Notes under the pieces: generated by a model
Seen by the model: the letters and a program-made list of their open reading frames with translations, nothing else
What the model was told of the DNA's origin: nothing
Database searches by the model: none
Source of the DNA: Krasilnikovia cinnamomea
GTDB lineage: Bacteria > Actinomycetota > Actinomycetes > Mycobacteriales > Micromonosporaceae
NCBI RefSeq assembly: GCF_004217545.1
Contig: NZ_SHKY01000001.1
Span: forward strand, 5,518,001 to 5,582,000
Direction of reading: 5' to 3'
Length of the DNA stretch: 64,000 bases
Shown: positions 56,812-64,000 of the stretch, in pieces
Layout: every line of letters starts with the position of its first letter
How positions within the stretch are numbered: the stretch's first letter is position 1
Made by a program: the position numbers and the translations under genes

Positions 56812-59279
56812 CGGCATTTTTCAGAAGGCAGTGCAGCTGTGCACGTTCCCCGCCGAAGAGCCCCGCCGGCACCGGGCCAGGGACCGACTTCAGGCGCTGG
56901 AGTGTGGGCAGCCGCCGGGCCGATCGTCACGGTAGAGGGAACCGACGTGCAGGCGCCGGCTCGGGTCCCGGTGCCCGCTAAACCGCGCCACACCATGGCG
57001 CCGGCGGGTACTTGCAGGACGGTGCCGTCGGTGAAGTGCGCGGTGACGGGAACGCAGGACGGGTTGTCGGCGATGTACGTGCGCCCCTGGCCGGTGGTCA
57101 GCACGGCGTAGGTGGCCAGGTCGGCGGTGACGGTGGGGTCGGGGGTGCCCCAGTAGGCCAGGGCGGAGATCCAGTGGTAGGTGTGGGCGCGGGTCTCGCC
57201 CCATTCCGGTGTGTAGGGAAGGGTGTTGAGGCGGGTCAGGGCCTGGGCGGGGTCGGCGATGGCCAGGAAGGACCAGATGACGTCCTGCCACTGGGTTTCG
57301 CTGCCGCCCTTGCTGGTGCGCAGTTCCTCGACGCTGGCGAGGACGGCCGGCTTCCAGGCGCCGTGGTAGAGCGATCCGGTGGTGATGGGCAGCATGTTGA
57401 TGCCGTGGATGTACTCGGGGTCGCTGCTCCACCAGGTGGCGTAGGCGCCGCCGTCGCCCCAGACGATGCCGAGGGTGTGGTGCGGGTATCCGGGTGGGTG
57501 CACCTGGTGGGCGGTGTCGAACCAGTATTCGCCGATGGCGGTCTGCTCGGTGGCGTACAGGTAGATGTCGGTGTCTCGTAGCGCGGTGTCCCCGGTGGCG
57601 GCTGCGAACAGGATCATCCCGGTGGCGAGCGTCATGGCCTCGGAGGACGACTCCTGGTTGTCACCGGCGGCGAACCCGGCGTGGCCGGAGGCCCAGGAGT
57701 GCCCCTGGTACGGGTCGAGGGTACGCAGGAACGGGAAGCGCGCGTCGGTGCGGTCGGTGTTGGCGACGTCTTTGATCAGCAGCTTGACCATGGCGCCGTA
57801 CCGGGCGTCGGTGGCCCAGGCCGGGTCGTAACGGGCCAGAGTCGCGGTGGCCAGGACGAAGTAGCCGTAGTCGAAGTGGTGGTCGTTGAGTTCGGTGTCC
57901 GAGCCGTAGGCGGCTGGGTATCCGATCAGCGTGGTCCAGCCGGAGTGGTAGGCGAACAGCCGCGTGGTCTCGGTGTCGGCGGCGGTCAGCCAGTCGGTCA
58001 GCCGGTCACGGACCAGGCTCAGCAGCCGGTCGCGGGTCTCGGTGCGGCCGATCTGGTCGGCGATCGGGACGAGCGCGGCCAGCCGCCACAGCGCCTTGCC
58101 GGTCCAGTACGTGTCGGTAGCGCCCTGGAATGGGTCGGCCTGGGCGAGGACCGCGTCGATACCGTTGGCGAGCCGGGCGGTGTCGGCGTCGGCGGCCGCC
58201 GGCAGGGCGGAAACGACGCCGGTGAACGCCAGCCGGGTGGTGAACTGCGCGCCCTCGTGCAGCCGCAGCTCGCCCCGGGATGAGCTGTAGCGGTATCCGG
58301 TGAGGGGATCGGTGCTGTGGCACCACTGGTGCGGGTACAGGGCCAGGAGCGTGCCGGTGGTATCGCCCTCGAGCGCAGTGGTGATGGCGGTGTAGGTGGT
58401 CGTCAGCTCGGCGGTGACCGGATCGTAGCGCCAGCCGACCCGGGTATCGGCGACGGCCGCGAACGCGTACGTGGTGAACAGCCCGAGCGCGTCGCGGGCG
58501 GGTAGCAGCGCCACCGTGACGTATGCGGCCGAGTCGGCGGTGGCGGCCGTCGGGCTCACCGTCCAGGACCGGCCGGTGGGGGCAAACAGGGCGTAGTCGT
58601 GGTCGCGGACAGTGATCCCGAGGACGTTGCCCGCGTGGTGCCACACGTCGGGGGCGGCGGCCAGCCCGACCCGGGCCGCACCTCCGCCGATCTGGGCGTA
58701 CACGTAGGGTAGGCCGTGCCCGATCGTGACCCGCAGCCAGCGGGTGCCGTCGGGCCACCACGGGCTGACCGTCCAGTCCGACCAGGCGTCCACCAGCGTT
58801 CGCGGCGCGTTGAGCCCGTCGACGCCGACGACGAGATCGTCGTGGTGGAGGTACTCGTAGGTGCGCCCGTCACCGGTGATCGTCAGTCCGTTCGGGTAGC
58901 CCACGCCGAGACCTCCCGGGCGGGCGTGGAAGCTCAGCGGGTCGGCGTACATGTTCTCCGAGTGCGGGTTGGCCGGGGACCGCTGCCAGATCAGCGACGA
59001 CCACCAGTCGCCCGTCGGTACCGGCCGCGCGGCGGCCGCGGCGGTCACTTTCGGAAGCGTGGGCGCGCCGGTGGCATCCGAGGGCCCGGCGGCGCCCGGC
59101 GGCGGGCCGCTACGGTAGCTTCCCGCGCCCACCGCCACCGGCTCTGCGTACGCCGGGCCGGCGACCGCCACCGCGACGAACGTGCCTGCGGCCACCGCGA
59201 GCAGGGTGGACAGCACTGCGGCTGGCACCCGCCGCCACGGCCGAGACGGGGAAACAGACGACAGCAGACTCCTCGGCAT
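56700..59279 (-). CDS. Secreted endo-1,3-beta-glucanase, GH81, run-on C-terminus
   Basis: 859 residues as read. Signal peptide ~1-42 (VLSTLLAVAAGTFVAVAVAG PAYAEP). The GH81 catalytic domain is clear: WWSSLIWQ, PHQWCHSTDPLTGY, DTYWTGKALWRLAALVPIAD, NDHHFDYGYFVLATATLA, HSWASGHAGFAAGDNQESSS EAM, YPHHTLGIVWGDGGAYATWW, WQDVIWSFLAIADPAQAL, AHTYHWISAL. It hydrolyses beta-1,3-glucans such as fungal cell walls. After a terminal beta domain (~765-805) no stop occurs; the frame continues with a meaningless tail and ends 112 nt inside the convergent pyruvate kinase gene. The true C-terminus, possibly a carbohydrate-binding module, seems to have been deleted. Confidence 0.9.
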   Translation of the reverse strand: MPRSLLSSVSPSRPWRRVPAAVLSTLLAVAAGTFVAVAVAGPAYAEPVAVGAGSYRSGPPPGAAGPSDATGAPTLPKVTAAAAARPVPTGDWWSSLIWQRSPANPHSENMYADPLSFHARPGGLGVGYPNGLTITGDGRTYEYLHHDDLVVGVDGLNAPRTLVDAWSDWTVSPWWPDGTRWLRVTIGHGLPYVYAQIGGGAARVGLAAAPDVWHHAGNVLGITVRDHDYALFAPTGRSWTVSPTAATADSAAYVTVALLPARDALGLFTTYAFAAVADTRVGWRYDPVTAELTTTYTAITTALEGDTTGTLLALYPHQWCHSTDPLTGYRYSSSRGELRLHEGAQFTTRLAFTGVVSALPAAADADTARLANGIDAVLAQADPFQGATDTYWTGKALWRLAALVPIADQIGRTETRDRLLSLVRDRLTDWLTAADTETTRLFAYHSGWTTLIGYPAAYGSDTELNDHHFDYGYFVLATATLARYDPAWATDARYGAMVKLLIKDVANTDRTDARFPFLRTLDPYQGHSWASGHAGFAAGDNQESSSEAMTLATGMILFAAATGDTALRDTDIYLYATEQTAIGEYWFDTAHQVHPPGYPHHTLGIVWGDGGAYATWWSSDPEYIHGINMLPITTGSLYHGAWKPAVLASVEELRTSKGGSETQWQDVIWSFLAIADPAQALTRLNTLPYTPEWGETRAHTYHWISALAYWGTPDPTVTADLATYAVLTTGQGRTYIADNPSCVPVTAHFTDGTVLQVPAGAMVWRGLAGTGTRAGACTSVPSTVTIGPAAAHTPAPEVGPWPGAGGALRRGTCTAALPSEKCRYWSAQEWIGRSSVRLFRCTRPILARMSSSARIASTM

Positions 59280-59583
59280 GGTCTCCACGCCCTCCCTGAC
59301 GCATGCAGGTTCCCGCGCGATGCCGGTCCGGGAAAGGCAGTGGAGACCATGGGGCCGGTGCGTGCACGAACCGGCAGGCGTACGATCGATCGCCTCCTGA
59401 ACGACCGCTGGCCGACCGCGAGCTGGCCGGTGCCGTCACTTCCAGTCTGACGTCGACGGCTCCGCGAAGGCAGGGGCGAGGGTCCACTGTCGACTGTCAG
59501 CGGAGACGTCGATAGTGGTCTGCCGGTATGAACCGGCGTCCGGCCTGATCGCGACAGGAGCGGACCGCGCGGTCGGATGACGA

Positions 59584-59997
59584 TCAGCTGGCAGGGCAGC
59601 CGATCCTGATGTAGATCGGCCAGTACACGTCATAGGTGACCGCGCCGTCATCCCAGTTGACATCGAAGGTGATGCTGGCCGTGTAGCCGTCCGGTGGCGC
59701 CTGCTGCCCCCCGGTCGCCGTCTGTCCGGGCAGGACCCGGTTCGGCATTCCGACAAGGGGGTGGCCGACCGGAGCAACCCGGATGTTCCCCAACGTGCCG
59801 GCCATCGAATGGGGGTTGGTGACCGACCATGTGATGAACCATTCCCCCAGTGCCGTGTCACACACCGCGCGGCCGGCAACCTCTGGCACCCGGTCGGCAC
59901 CGGTCACCGCGGCGCCCGGGGAAGGGGCCGCGAGCAGCACCGTGACCGATGTTGCCAACCATGGCGCACCGACGAACCTGGCCCTGATCGGACTCAT
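59584..59997 (-). CDS. Small secreted protein of unknown function
   Basis: 137 residues with a signal peptide (~1-30, ending PSPGAAVTGA). The mature part has two Cys (RAVCDTALGEWFITWSVTNP; IRIGCPAS) and a beta-rich pattern (GYTASITFDVNWDDGAVTYD VYWPIYI). GGAGGT 5 nt before ATG. Related small exported proteins with an N-V-T-N-type Ig fold are common in actinomycetes; function not known. Confidence 0.75.
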   Translation of the reverse strand: MSPIRARFVGAPWLATSVTVLLAAPSPGAAVTGADRVPEVAGRAVCDTALGEWFITWSVTNPHSMAGTLGNIRVAPVGHPLVGMPNRVLPGQTATGGQQAPPDGYTASITFDVNWDDGAVTYDVYWPIYIRIGCPAS

Positions 59998-60374
59998 GGC
60001 GCACCTCCCTCGAAAGGGATTGTGTATCTGTGCTGGCGTCAGTTGTCGGGGCAGAGGCCGCAGGGCCTGCGTATGTCCAACCGGTCACGTCAGGCTCGCC
60101 GCGGCGGCCTCGAATGGCTACTCTCACTCTCACGCTAGTCGGTCTCGGTTCGCACGACCAGCCGGGACGCCGGTATGGGGCAAACGTCCCTCCCTTTTGG
60201 AGCTTTCGGCCCATGCGACGGAACATGTCGTGGTGCTGTGTCGTCGGCACACATCCGGTCGCGGCCGGGCGGGGTGGTACCACCCTCACCCGGCCGGTCT
60301 GACAAGCGGTAGCCTCACTACCCCCGCCTGAGCGACACAATCGAGAGATCAAAAGGCTGCGTCCCCCGGACCCT

Positions 60375-61094
60375 TCAGAAGACGAGCTCGCAGTTGACCA
60401 AGACCCGGATGGTGCCTTCACAGAAGTCGCGGCTGCCCGAACTGCCGTCGCCGACGTCGTTGTTGGGTGTGGCGGAGTCCGAGGGCAGCAGTGTGTCGTC
60501 ACCGCCACCACCGTTGAGGTAATCGTTGCCGGCGTGGCCGGAGACCTCGTCGTTGCCGCCCTCGCCGTAGAGGCGGTCGTCGCCGCTACCGCCGATGACG
60601 AGGTCGTCGCCGGCGCCGCCGTACACCTGGTCGGGTCCGTCGCCGGCGTTGATCTCGTCGCGTTCCTCGCCGCCGTAGATGAGGTCTGTGCCGCCGAGGG
60701 TGCGGATGAGGTCGGCGCCGTTGCCGCCGTAGAGGGTGTTGTTGCCGTCTTCGCCCAGCATGGCGTCGCGGTCCTCGCCGCCGTCGGCCCAGTCGTTGCC
60801 GGGGCCGCCGTAGAAGCGGTCCATTCCGTCGCCGAGGCAGACGGTGTCGTTGCCGCCGAGGCTGAGTACGGTGTCGTCGCCGCTGTCGGCGACGATCACG
60901 TCCGCCTGGTCGGTGCCGTAGATGGTGTCGTCGCCGGTGGTGGCGACGATGGTGGCGGTCAGGCCGTTGCAGGTGGCGGTCTGTGTGGCCGGTGCCGCCG
61001 ATGCGGTGGTCGCCTGTGCCAGGACGAGCGTGAGCACGGCGCCGGCCGCGAACACCATGCGACGCGGGACGAGGCCGTTCACCATTCCTGCCAT
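60375..61094 (-). CDS. Secreted RTX-like calcium-binding repeat protein
   Basis: 239 residues: signal peptide (~1-33), a short domain with Cys (ATQTATCNGLTATIVATTGD), then about 12 glycine-rich nonapeptide repeats of the RTX type (GGNDTVCLGDG, GGPGNDWADGGEDRD, YGGAGDDLVIGGSGDDRLYG EGG) that bind Ca2+ in a beta-roll, and a C-terminal segment with Cys (RDFCEGTIRVLVNCELVF). GGAGG 5 nt before ATG. Possibly an adhesive or matrix protein; no catalytic domain. Confidence 0.9.
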   Translation of the reverse strand: MAGMVNGLVPRRMVFAAGAVLTLVLAQATTASAAPATQTATCNGLTATIVATTGDDTIYGTDQADVIVADSGDDTVLSLGGNDTVCLGDGMDRFYGGPGNDWADGGEDRDAMLGEDGNNTLYGGNGADLIRTLGGTDLIYGGEERDEINAGDGPDQVYGGAGDDLVIGGSGDDRLYGEGGNDEVSGHAGNDYLNGGGGDDTLLPSDSATPNNDVGDGSSGSRDFCEGTIRVLVNCELVF

Positions 61095-61427
61095 GAATCC
61101 TCCTTCAGAACACAGAGAACGAGTGCCCGGTTGCCATCGAAGAATATCGATTCGAAGTTTTCGATGTCGTGGCCGGAACGGTTAACTACCGCGGCGTCGG
61201 AAAGGCCGACCGATATGGCTGACCAGGGGTGAACGCGCTGAGTTTGCTCTGTTCAGACGGGGACGCCGGGGCGTGCGTGACGTTGCACGGTCCTGCTGCG
61301 GTTGGTGGTGTGCCAGCCGGCAGTCCAGGGTGTGCTGGGGTCGGCGTTCAGGCGGATGCCGGTGCCGGGTGCGGGTCGAGAGTGATGGTGCCGCGGTAAC
61401 CGGGACCGGTCGATGCGACGATGCCGG
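61095..61427. other. Spacer, no gene recognised
   Basis: It holds the promoter of the RTX-like gene (rather AT-rich around 61125-61165) and nothing else recognisable on either strand. Confidence 0.5.
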
Positions 61428-61898
61428 CTATCCCGCCATGTACGGCTGGACGATTTCGGTGCGCCAGGTGGCGGGGTCCGGCTGGGTCGCCGGATCGGAG
61501 TGGTAGACCTCCCAAGGGTCTCCGGCGGGTCGCCCGCCGTGTTCCTTGATCCAGCGGGTCAGCGCTTCGTAGGCCGGCGTCATCTGCTCATACGGCCCGA
61601 GGTGCACCGTGGTGGCGATGCTCCCGCCCGGCAGCGCGGACGGCTGGATCCCTCCCTCGGCCACCACCGGTGGCAACACTGGAAATCCGGCTTCGATGGA
61701 GAAGCGGTCCGGGCCGAGCCTGTGGTAGCGGGCAAACGGCGGCCCGGTGATCGCCGCGCCCTGCGCCTGTGCGCAGGCCGCCGCCTGGCCGTACGTGCGG
61801 CTCAGCCAAGGCCCGATTTCGGCAACCGTCAGCGTGGCGCGCGCGACGGCGGTGGTCTGCCGCTGCCGCGTCCGGGCCGTGATCTCGTATCTCGTCAT
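61428..61898 (-). CDS. GyrI-like / AraC effector-binding-domain protein
   Basis: 156 residues of the GyrI-like small-molecule-binding fold (TTAVARATLTVAEIGPWLSR; YHRLGPDRFSIEAGFPVLPP; IATTVHLGPYEQMTPAYEAL TRWIKEHGGRPAGDPWEVYH). It has no DNA-binding domain. Such stand-alone proteins bind or hydrolyse small hydrophobic compounds. It follows the deazaflavin-type gene by 23 nt on the same strand. Confidence 0.88.
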   Translation of the reverse strand: MTRYEITARTRQRQTTAVARATLTVAEIGPWLSRTYGQAAACAQAQGAAITGPPFARYHRLGPDRFSIEAGFPVLPPVVAEGGIQPSALPGGSIATTVHLGPYEQMTPAYEALTRWIKEHGGRPAGDPWEVYHSDPATQPDPATWRTEIVQPYMAG

Positions 61899-61921
61899 GT
61901 CTTGCGCCCTTCGCGACGTCG

Positions 61922-62335
61922 CTATGACATCGGGGCGGCGTGGACGCGCAAATACCGGTCGATGCCCAGGCGGTGCCACACCTCGCGCCGGCTCTGGCGG
62001 ACCATGGGCAACGCGTCAGCGGCATCGACCACCCGCGGGTCGTCGATCGCGTACCGGCGGCCGTACACGTCGATCGTCGCCCGGCCGGACGCGCGGATGT
62101 TGCGCAGCCAGTCCACGTTTGCGCCGTACGGCAGGGGGATCACGAACTCGTCACCCACCGGCTCCGCCACGACCGGGGTCGTGTACGAACGTCCGGAGCG
62201 GCGTCCCACGTGGTGCAGGGCGGCGGCGTACCAGTAGCGGCGTCCGGCCGCCAGCCGCATGATCGGGTTGAGGATCCACTTGTTGAATGTCCGTACCGCT
62301 CCCAGACGGTGGGGGTTGGTCTTCGTTCCGGCCAT
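61922..62335 (-). CDS. Deazaflavin-dependent nitroreductase-family (Ddn-like) protein
   Basis: 137 residues of the F420-binding split-barrel family: NPIMRLAAGRRYWYAAALHH VGRRSGRSYTTPVVAEPVGD EFVIPLPYGANVDWLRNIRA SGRATIDVYGRRY. The motifs GRRSGRxYxTPV and LPYGxxxDWLRNxxA are typical. An F420-linked reductase or quinone-handling role is likely. GGGGAG 6 nt before ATG. Operon with the GyrI-like gene. An intact relative of the broken copy at 48.3 kb. Confidence 0.9.
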   Translation of the reverse strand: MAGTKTNPHRLGAVRTFNKWILNPIMRLAAGRRYWYAAALHHVGRRSGRSYTTPVVAEPVGDEFVIPLPYGANVDWLRNIRASGRATIDVYGRRYAIDDPRVVDAADALPMVRQSRREVWHRLGIDRYLRVHAAPMS

Positions 62336-62733
62336 CGTGACTCCCCGGCCCGGGCGGACCGCGGCGGCCCGCGGTGATGGATGCCCGAAGCTCCACCTTC
62401 AGCACATCGCAGAGACTGGCCGGCGGGAAGGGAACATGGTCCCGAGCGACCGGGGGTCGAAGGGCTCGGCCCTTGTCGAGGTGTCCGGCACGCCAGCTCA
62501 CCGGTCCGTCGGCACGCTCCGCGGCGCGCCATTCTTGCGCGGACCGGAGCAGCGCGAAGCGCGTCCACGTGGACGCGCTTCGTGGGCGGGCCCTCACCGC
62601 GGTGCCGCTGGGTCGCCCTGCGGGCCGACAATGGGTTGCTCGTGCCAACAAGCGAACTCGACGCCTCCTCCGAACGTCTCATCGATAGAATGCGATCTGG
62701 GGTCGGGTCTGTGCGTGAGATTGGAGTTCCCAC
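62336..62733. other. Spacer with a long perfect palindrome
   Basis: No gene is recognised. The stretch contains the 28-bp palindrome listed separately and, at its right end, the ribosome-binding region of the next gene. Confidence 0.5.
62555..62582. repeat. Perfect 28-bp palindrome
   Basis: The half-site CGAAGCGCGTCCAC is followed directly by its reverse complement, with no loop, centred on CACGTG. As RNA it would form a hairpin of up to 12 bp; as DNA it is a symmetric protein-binding site. It lies about 150 nt before the small secreted protein gene. Confidence 0.9.
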
Positions 62734-63159
62734 ATGAGACGTCTGACCTATGCTCTCCCCATCCTCGCGGCGGCCCTCTCCACCGCGCCTGCACCCACGG
62801 CCGCCTCGGCGACCGGTCACGGCCAGGGGCATCGCGGCTGCGTGTCGGTGCGGCCGGATGTCGGCTTCTACCAGGCCGGACGAGTCGCCACCGAGATCCT
62901 CACCGTGCCCGACTCCCCTTGCCGGACGATCAGCGTGTCGCACGTCAAGGACCCAGCCAGTCCGTCGGACCGTTGCCAGACCTTCCTCGTCGGGTTCTAT
63001 CCGCTGGTTAACGGCAGCCTGACCTACACCGACCCGGTAACGGCATGCGGGCCGCGCCGCACGGTACTGGCTCGCGACGTCCCCAACGGCACCCGGTACA
63101 TCGTGTTGTACGACGTCGACTACCTGGAGCAACGGATCCAGTTCCGAGTTCATCACTGA
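62734..63159 (+). CDS. Small secreted protein of unknown function
   Basis: 141 residues: signal peptide (~1-26, MRRLTYALPILAAALSTAPA) and a mature part with four Cys (HRGCVSVRPD; SPCRTISVSH; DRCQTFLVGF; TACGPRRTVL) that could form two disulfides, and a His-rich start (GHGQGHRG). GGAG 8 nt before ATG. No family recognised. Confidence 0.75.
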   Translation: MRRLTYALPILAAALSTAPAPTAASATGHGQGHRGCVSVRPDVGFYQAGRVATEILTVPDSPCRTISVSHVKDPASPSDRCQTFLVGFYPLVNGSLTYTDPVTACGPRRTVLARDVPNGTRYIVLYDVDYLEQRIQFRVHH

Positions 63160-63375
63160 ACCGGCCGATCCCCATCCACCCGGCCGGCAGAGGGCCACCT
63201 GCCCGGGGAGCACCGATCTGGAGATCTGGAGACCAGCCGCCGACCCGGCGACGCCCGCAACCGGCTCGCAACCGTCGGAGGACCGCCGCCGCAACCACGG
63301 GATCCGACCGTTCGGCGTGTTCGGCCGTGCCCGGGAGTCCCCGCGCCGCGGCCGTCTCGACACCTGAGACGGTCC

Positions 63376-64000
63376 ATGCGTATTCTGCGAATCACCGCCA
63401 CCTCGCTGCTGGCGGTCGCCGCCTCGTCAGCGTTCGCCATGCCGGCTCAAGCCGCGCCGAAGGACTCCGACCACGACGGCATGCCCAACTCGTGGGAGAT
63501 CAAGCACAAGCTCAACCCCCGCAGTAAGGCGGACGCCCGCAAGGATCTCGACGGTGACCGGCTGCCGAACGTTCTCGAGTACCGGCTCGGCGGGAATCCG
63601 CGCGACGAGGACACCGACAACGACGGCCAGGACGACGGCGACGAGCGCAACACCCGAACCCGCGTCGACAAGGCGGACACCGACGGTGACCACATTCTCG
63701 ACGGTGACGAGGACTGCGACCACGACGGCGTGGCCAACGAGGACGAGGACGACGCGACCGAGCGGTGCGCCAAGGACGACGACGACGTCGACCGCGACTT
63801 CGTCGCCGACGAGGACGAGAACGACCTCGGGCTCCGCGTGGGCGATCGCGACACCGATGCCGACGGGGTGCCCGACGGCAGCGAGGACCGCGACCGCGAC
63901 GGCCGGGCCAACGAGGATGAGGACGACTCCGGCCACGATGCCTGCGACGGAGACCGGGATCACGACGGCAAGCGGGATGAGGACGAGGCCGACCGCCTCG
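63376..64000 (+). CDS. Exported Asp-rich repeat protein (thrombospondin type 3-like), cut by window end
   Basis: At least 208 codons are open to the window edge. Signal peptide (RITATSLLAVAASSAFAMPA QAAP), then a first unit KDSDHDGMPNSWEIKHKLNP and DLDGDRLPNVLEYRLGGNP, followed by many DxDxDGxxDxxE loops (DTDNDGQDDGDE; DTDGDHILDGDEDCDHDGVA NEDEDD). These are Ca2+-binding loops of the thrombospondin type 3/EF-like kind. It is probably a calcium-stabilised surface or secreted protein; the C-terminus is unknown. Confidence 0.85.
   Translation, partial: MRILRITATSLLAVAASSAFAMPAQAAPKDSDHDGMPNSWEIKHKLNPRSKADARKDLDGDRLPNVLEYRLGGNPRDEDTDNDGQDDGDERNTRTRVDKADTDGDHILDGDEDCDHDGVANEDEDDATERCAKDDDDVDRDFVADEDENDLGLRVGDRDTDADGVPDGSEDRDRDGRANEDEDDSGHDACDGDRDHDGKRDEDEADRL

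Overview
The window is high-GC actinobacterial DNA. GC-rich codons, GTG starts, Shine-Dalgarno sites of the GGAGG type, twin-arginine and lipoprotein signals and the gene families present suggest a Micromonosporaceae-like or related filamentous actinomycete; this is inferred from style and content, not from a marker gene. No rRNA or tRNA genes and no CRISPR array were seen. About twenty genes are visibly broken by frameshift, nonsense codon, internal deletion or truncation, and remnants of four transposase families plus one intact large serine recombinase are present. The window reads as an accessory island under active decay.

Region 1 (1-22600) is a copper island. It holds two P1B-type ATPases (a CPH-type copB-like pump and a CPC-type pump with an N-terminal cupredoxin and a C-terminal YHS domain), two intact CsoR-type repressors, a degenerate CsoR-like gene and a csoR ghost. 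It also has a Cys-rich copper-storage protein, a DUF6153/DUF305 pair and a Rieske lipoprotein. Near-palindromic TACCC/GGGTA operators lie in front of the copper genes. An eight-gene operon (16273-21361), divergent from the second ATPase, combines small metal-associated membrane proteins, an ICMT-like methyltransferase, two FtsX/MacB-type permeases and an ABC ATPase carrying a YHS metal-binding domain at its C-terminus. This is the best candidate for an undescribed copper-responsive system. Decayed pieces (YVTN propeller, DsbA-like protein, Tn3 transposase, MFS/flavoprotein pair) lie between.

Region 2 (22600-37100) is a decaying mobile zone mixed with stress genes: serine recombinase, IS256, ISAzo13 and IS110 remnants, a MscS channel, a DUF1876 (Rv1738-like) protein, universal stress proteins, a YbdK-type glutamate-cysteine ligase, an SPFH protein, and broken alcohol dehydrogenase, RtcB and stress-protein genes. 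A 15-bp motif (RGGACCAWCGGCYCT) occurs upstream of the DUF1876 and SPFH genes, with weaker relatives at two other stress genes.

Region 3 (37100-56800) is an energy and dormancy block. A tightly coupled operon (GltD-like flavoprotein, pyruvate:ferredoxin oxidoreductase, dihydroorotate-dehydrogenase-like protein, then a broken UspA) is followed by a secreted glycoside-hydrolase-like protein, CorA, CBS-BON protein, GNAT acetyltransferase, SulP transporter, a Xre regulator with a phasin-like small protein, a broken wax ester synthase, and a pyruvate-kinase-like protein without the usual C-terminal domain. Together these resemble hypoxia/dormancy regulon content known from actinobacteria.

Region 4 (56700-64000) encodes mainly exported proteins: a GH81 endo-1,3-beta-glucanase that lacks a natural stop and runs into the pyruvate-kinase gene on the other strand, RTX-like calcium-binding repeats, small secreted proteins and an Asp-rich repeat protein cut by the window end, plus a GyrI-like and a deazaflavin-type protein pair.
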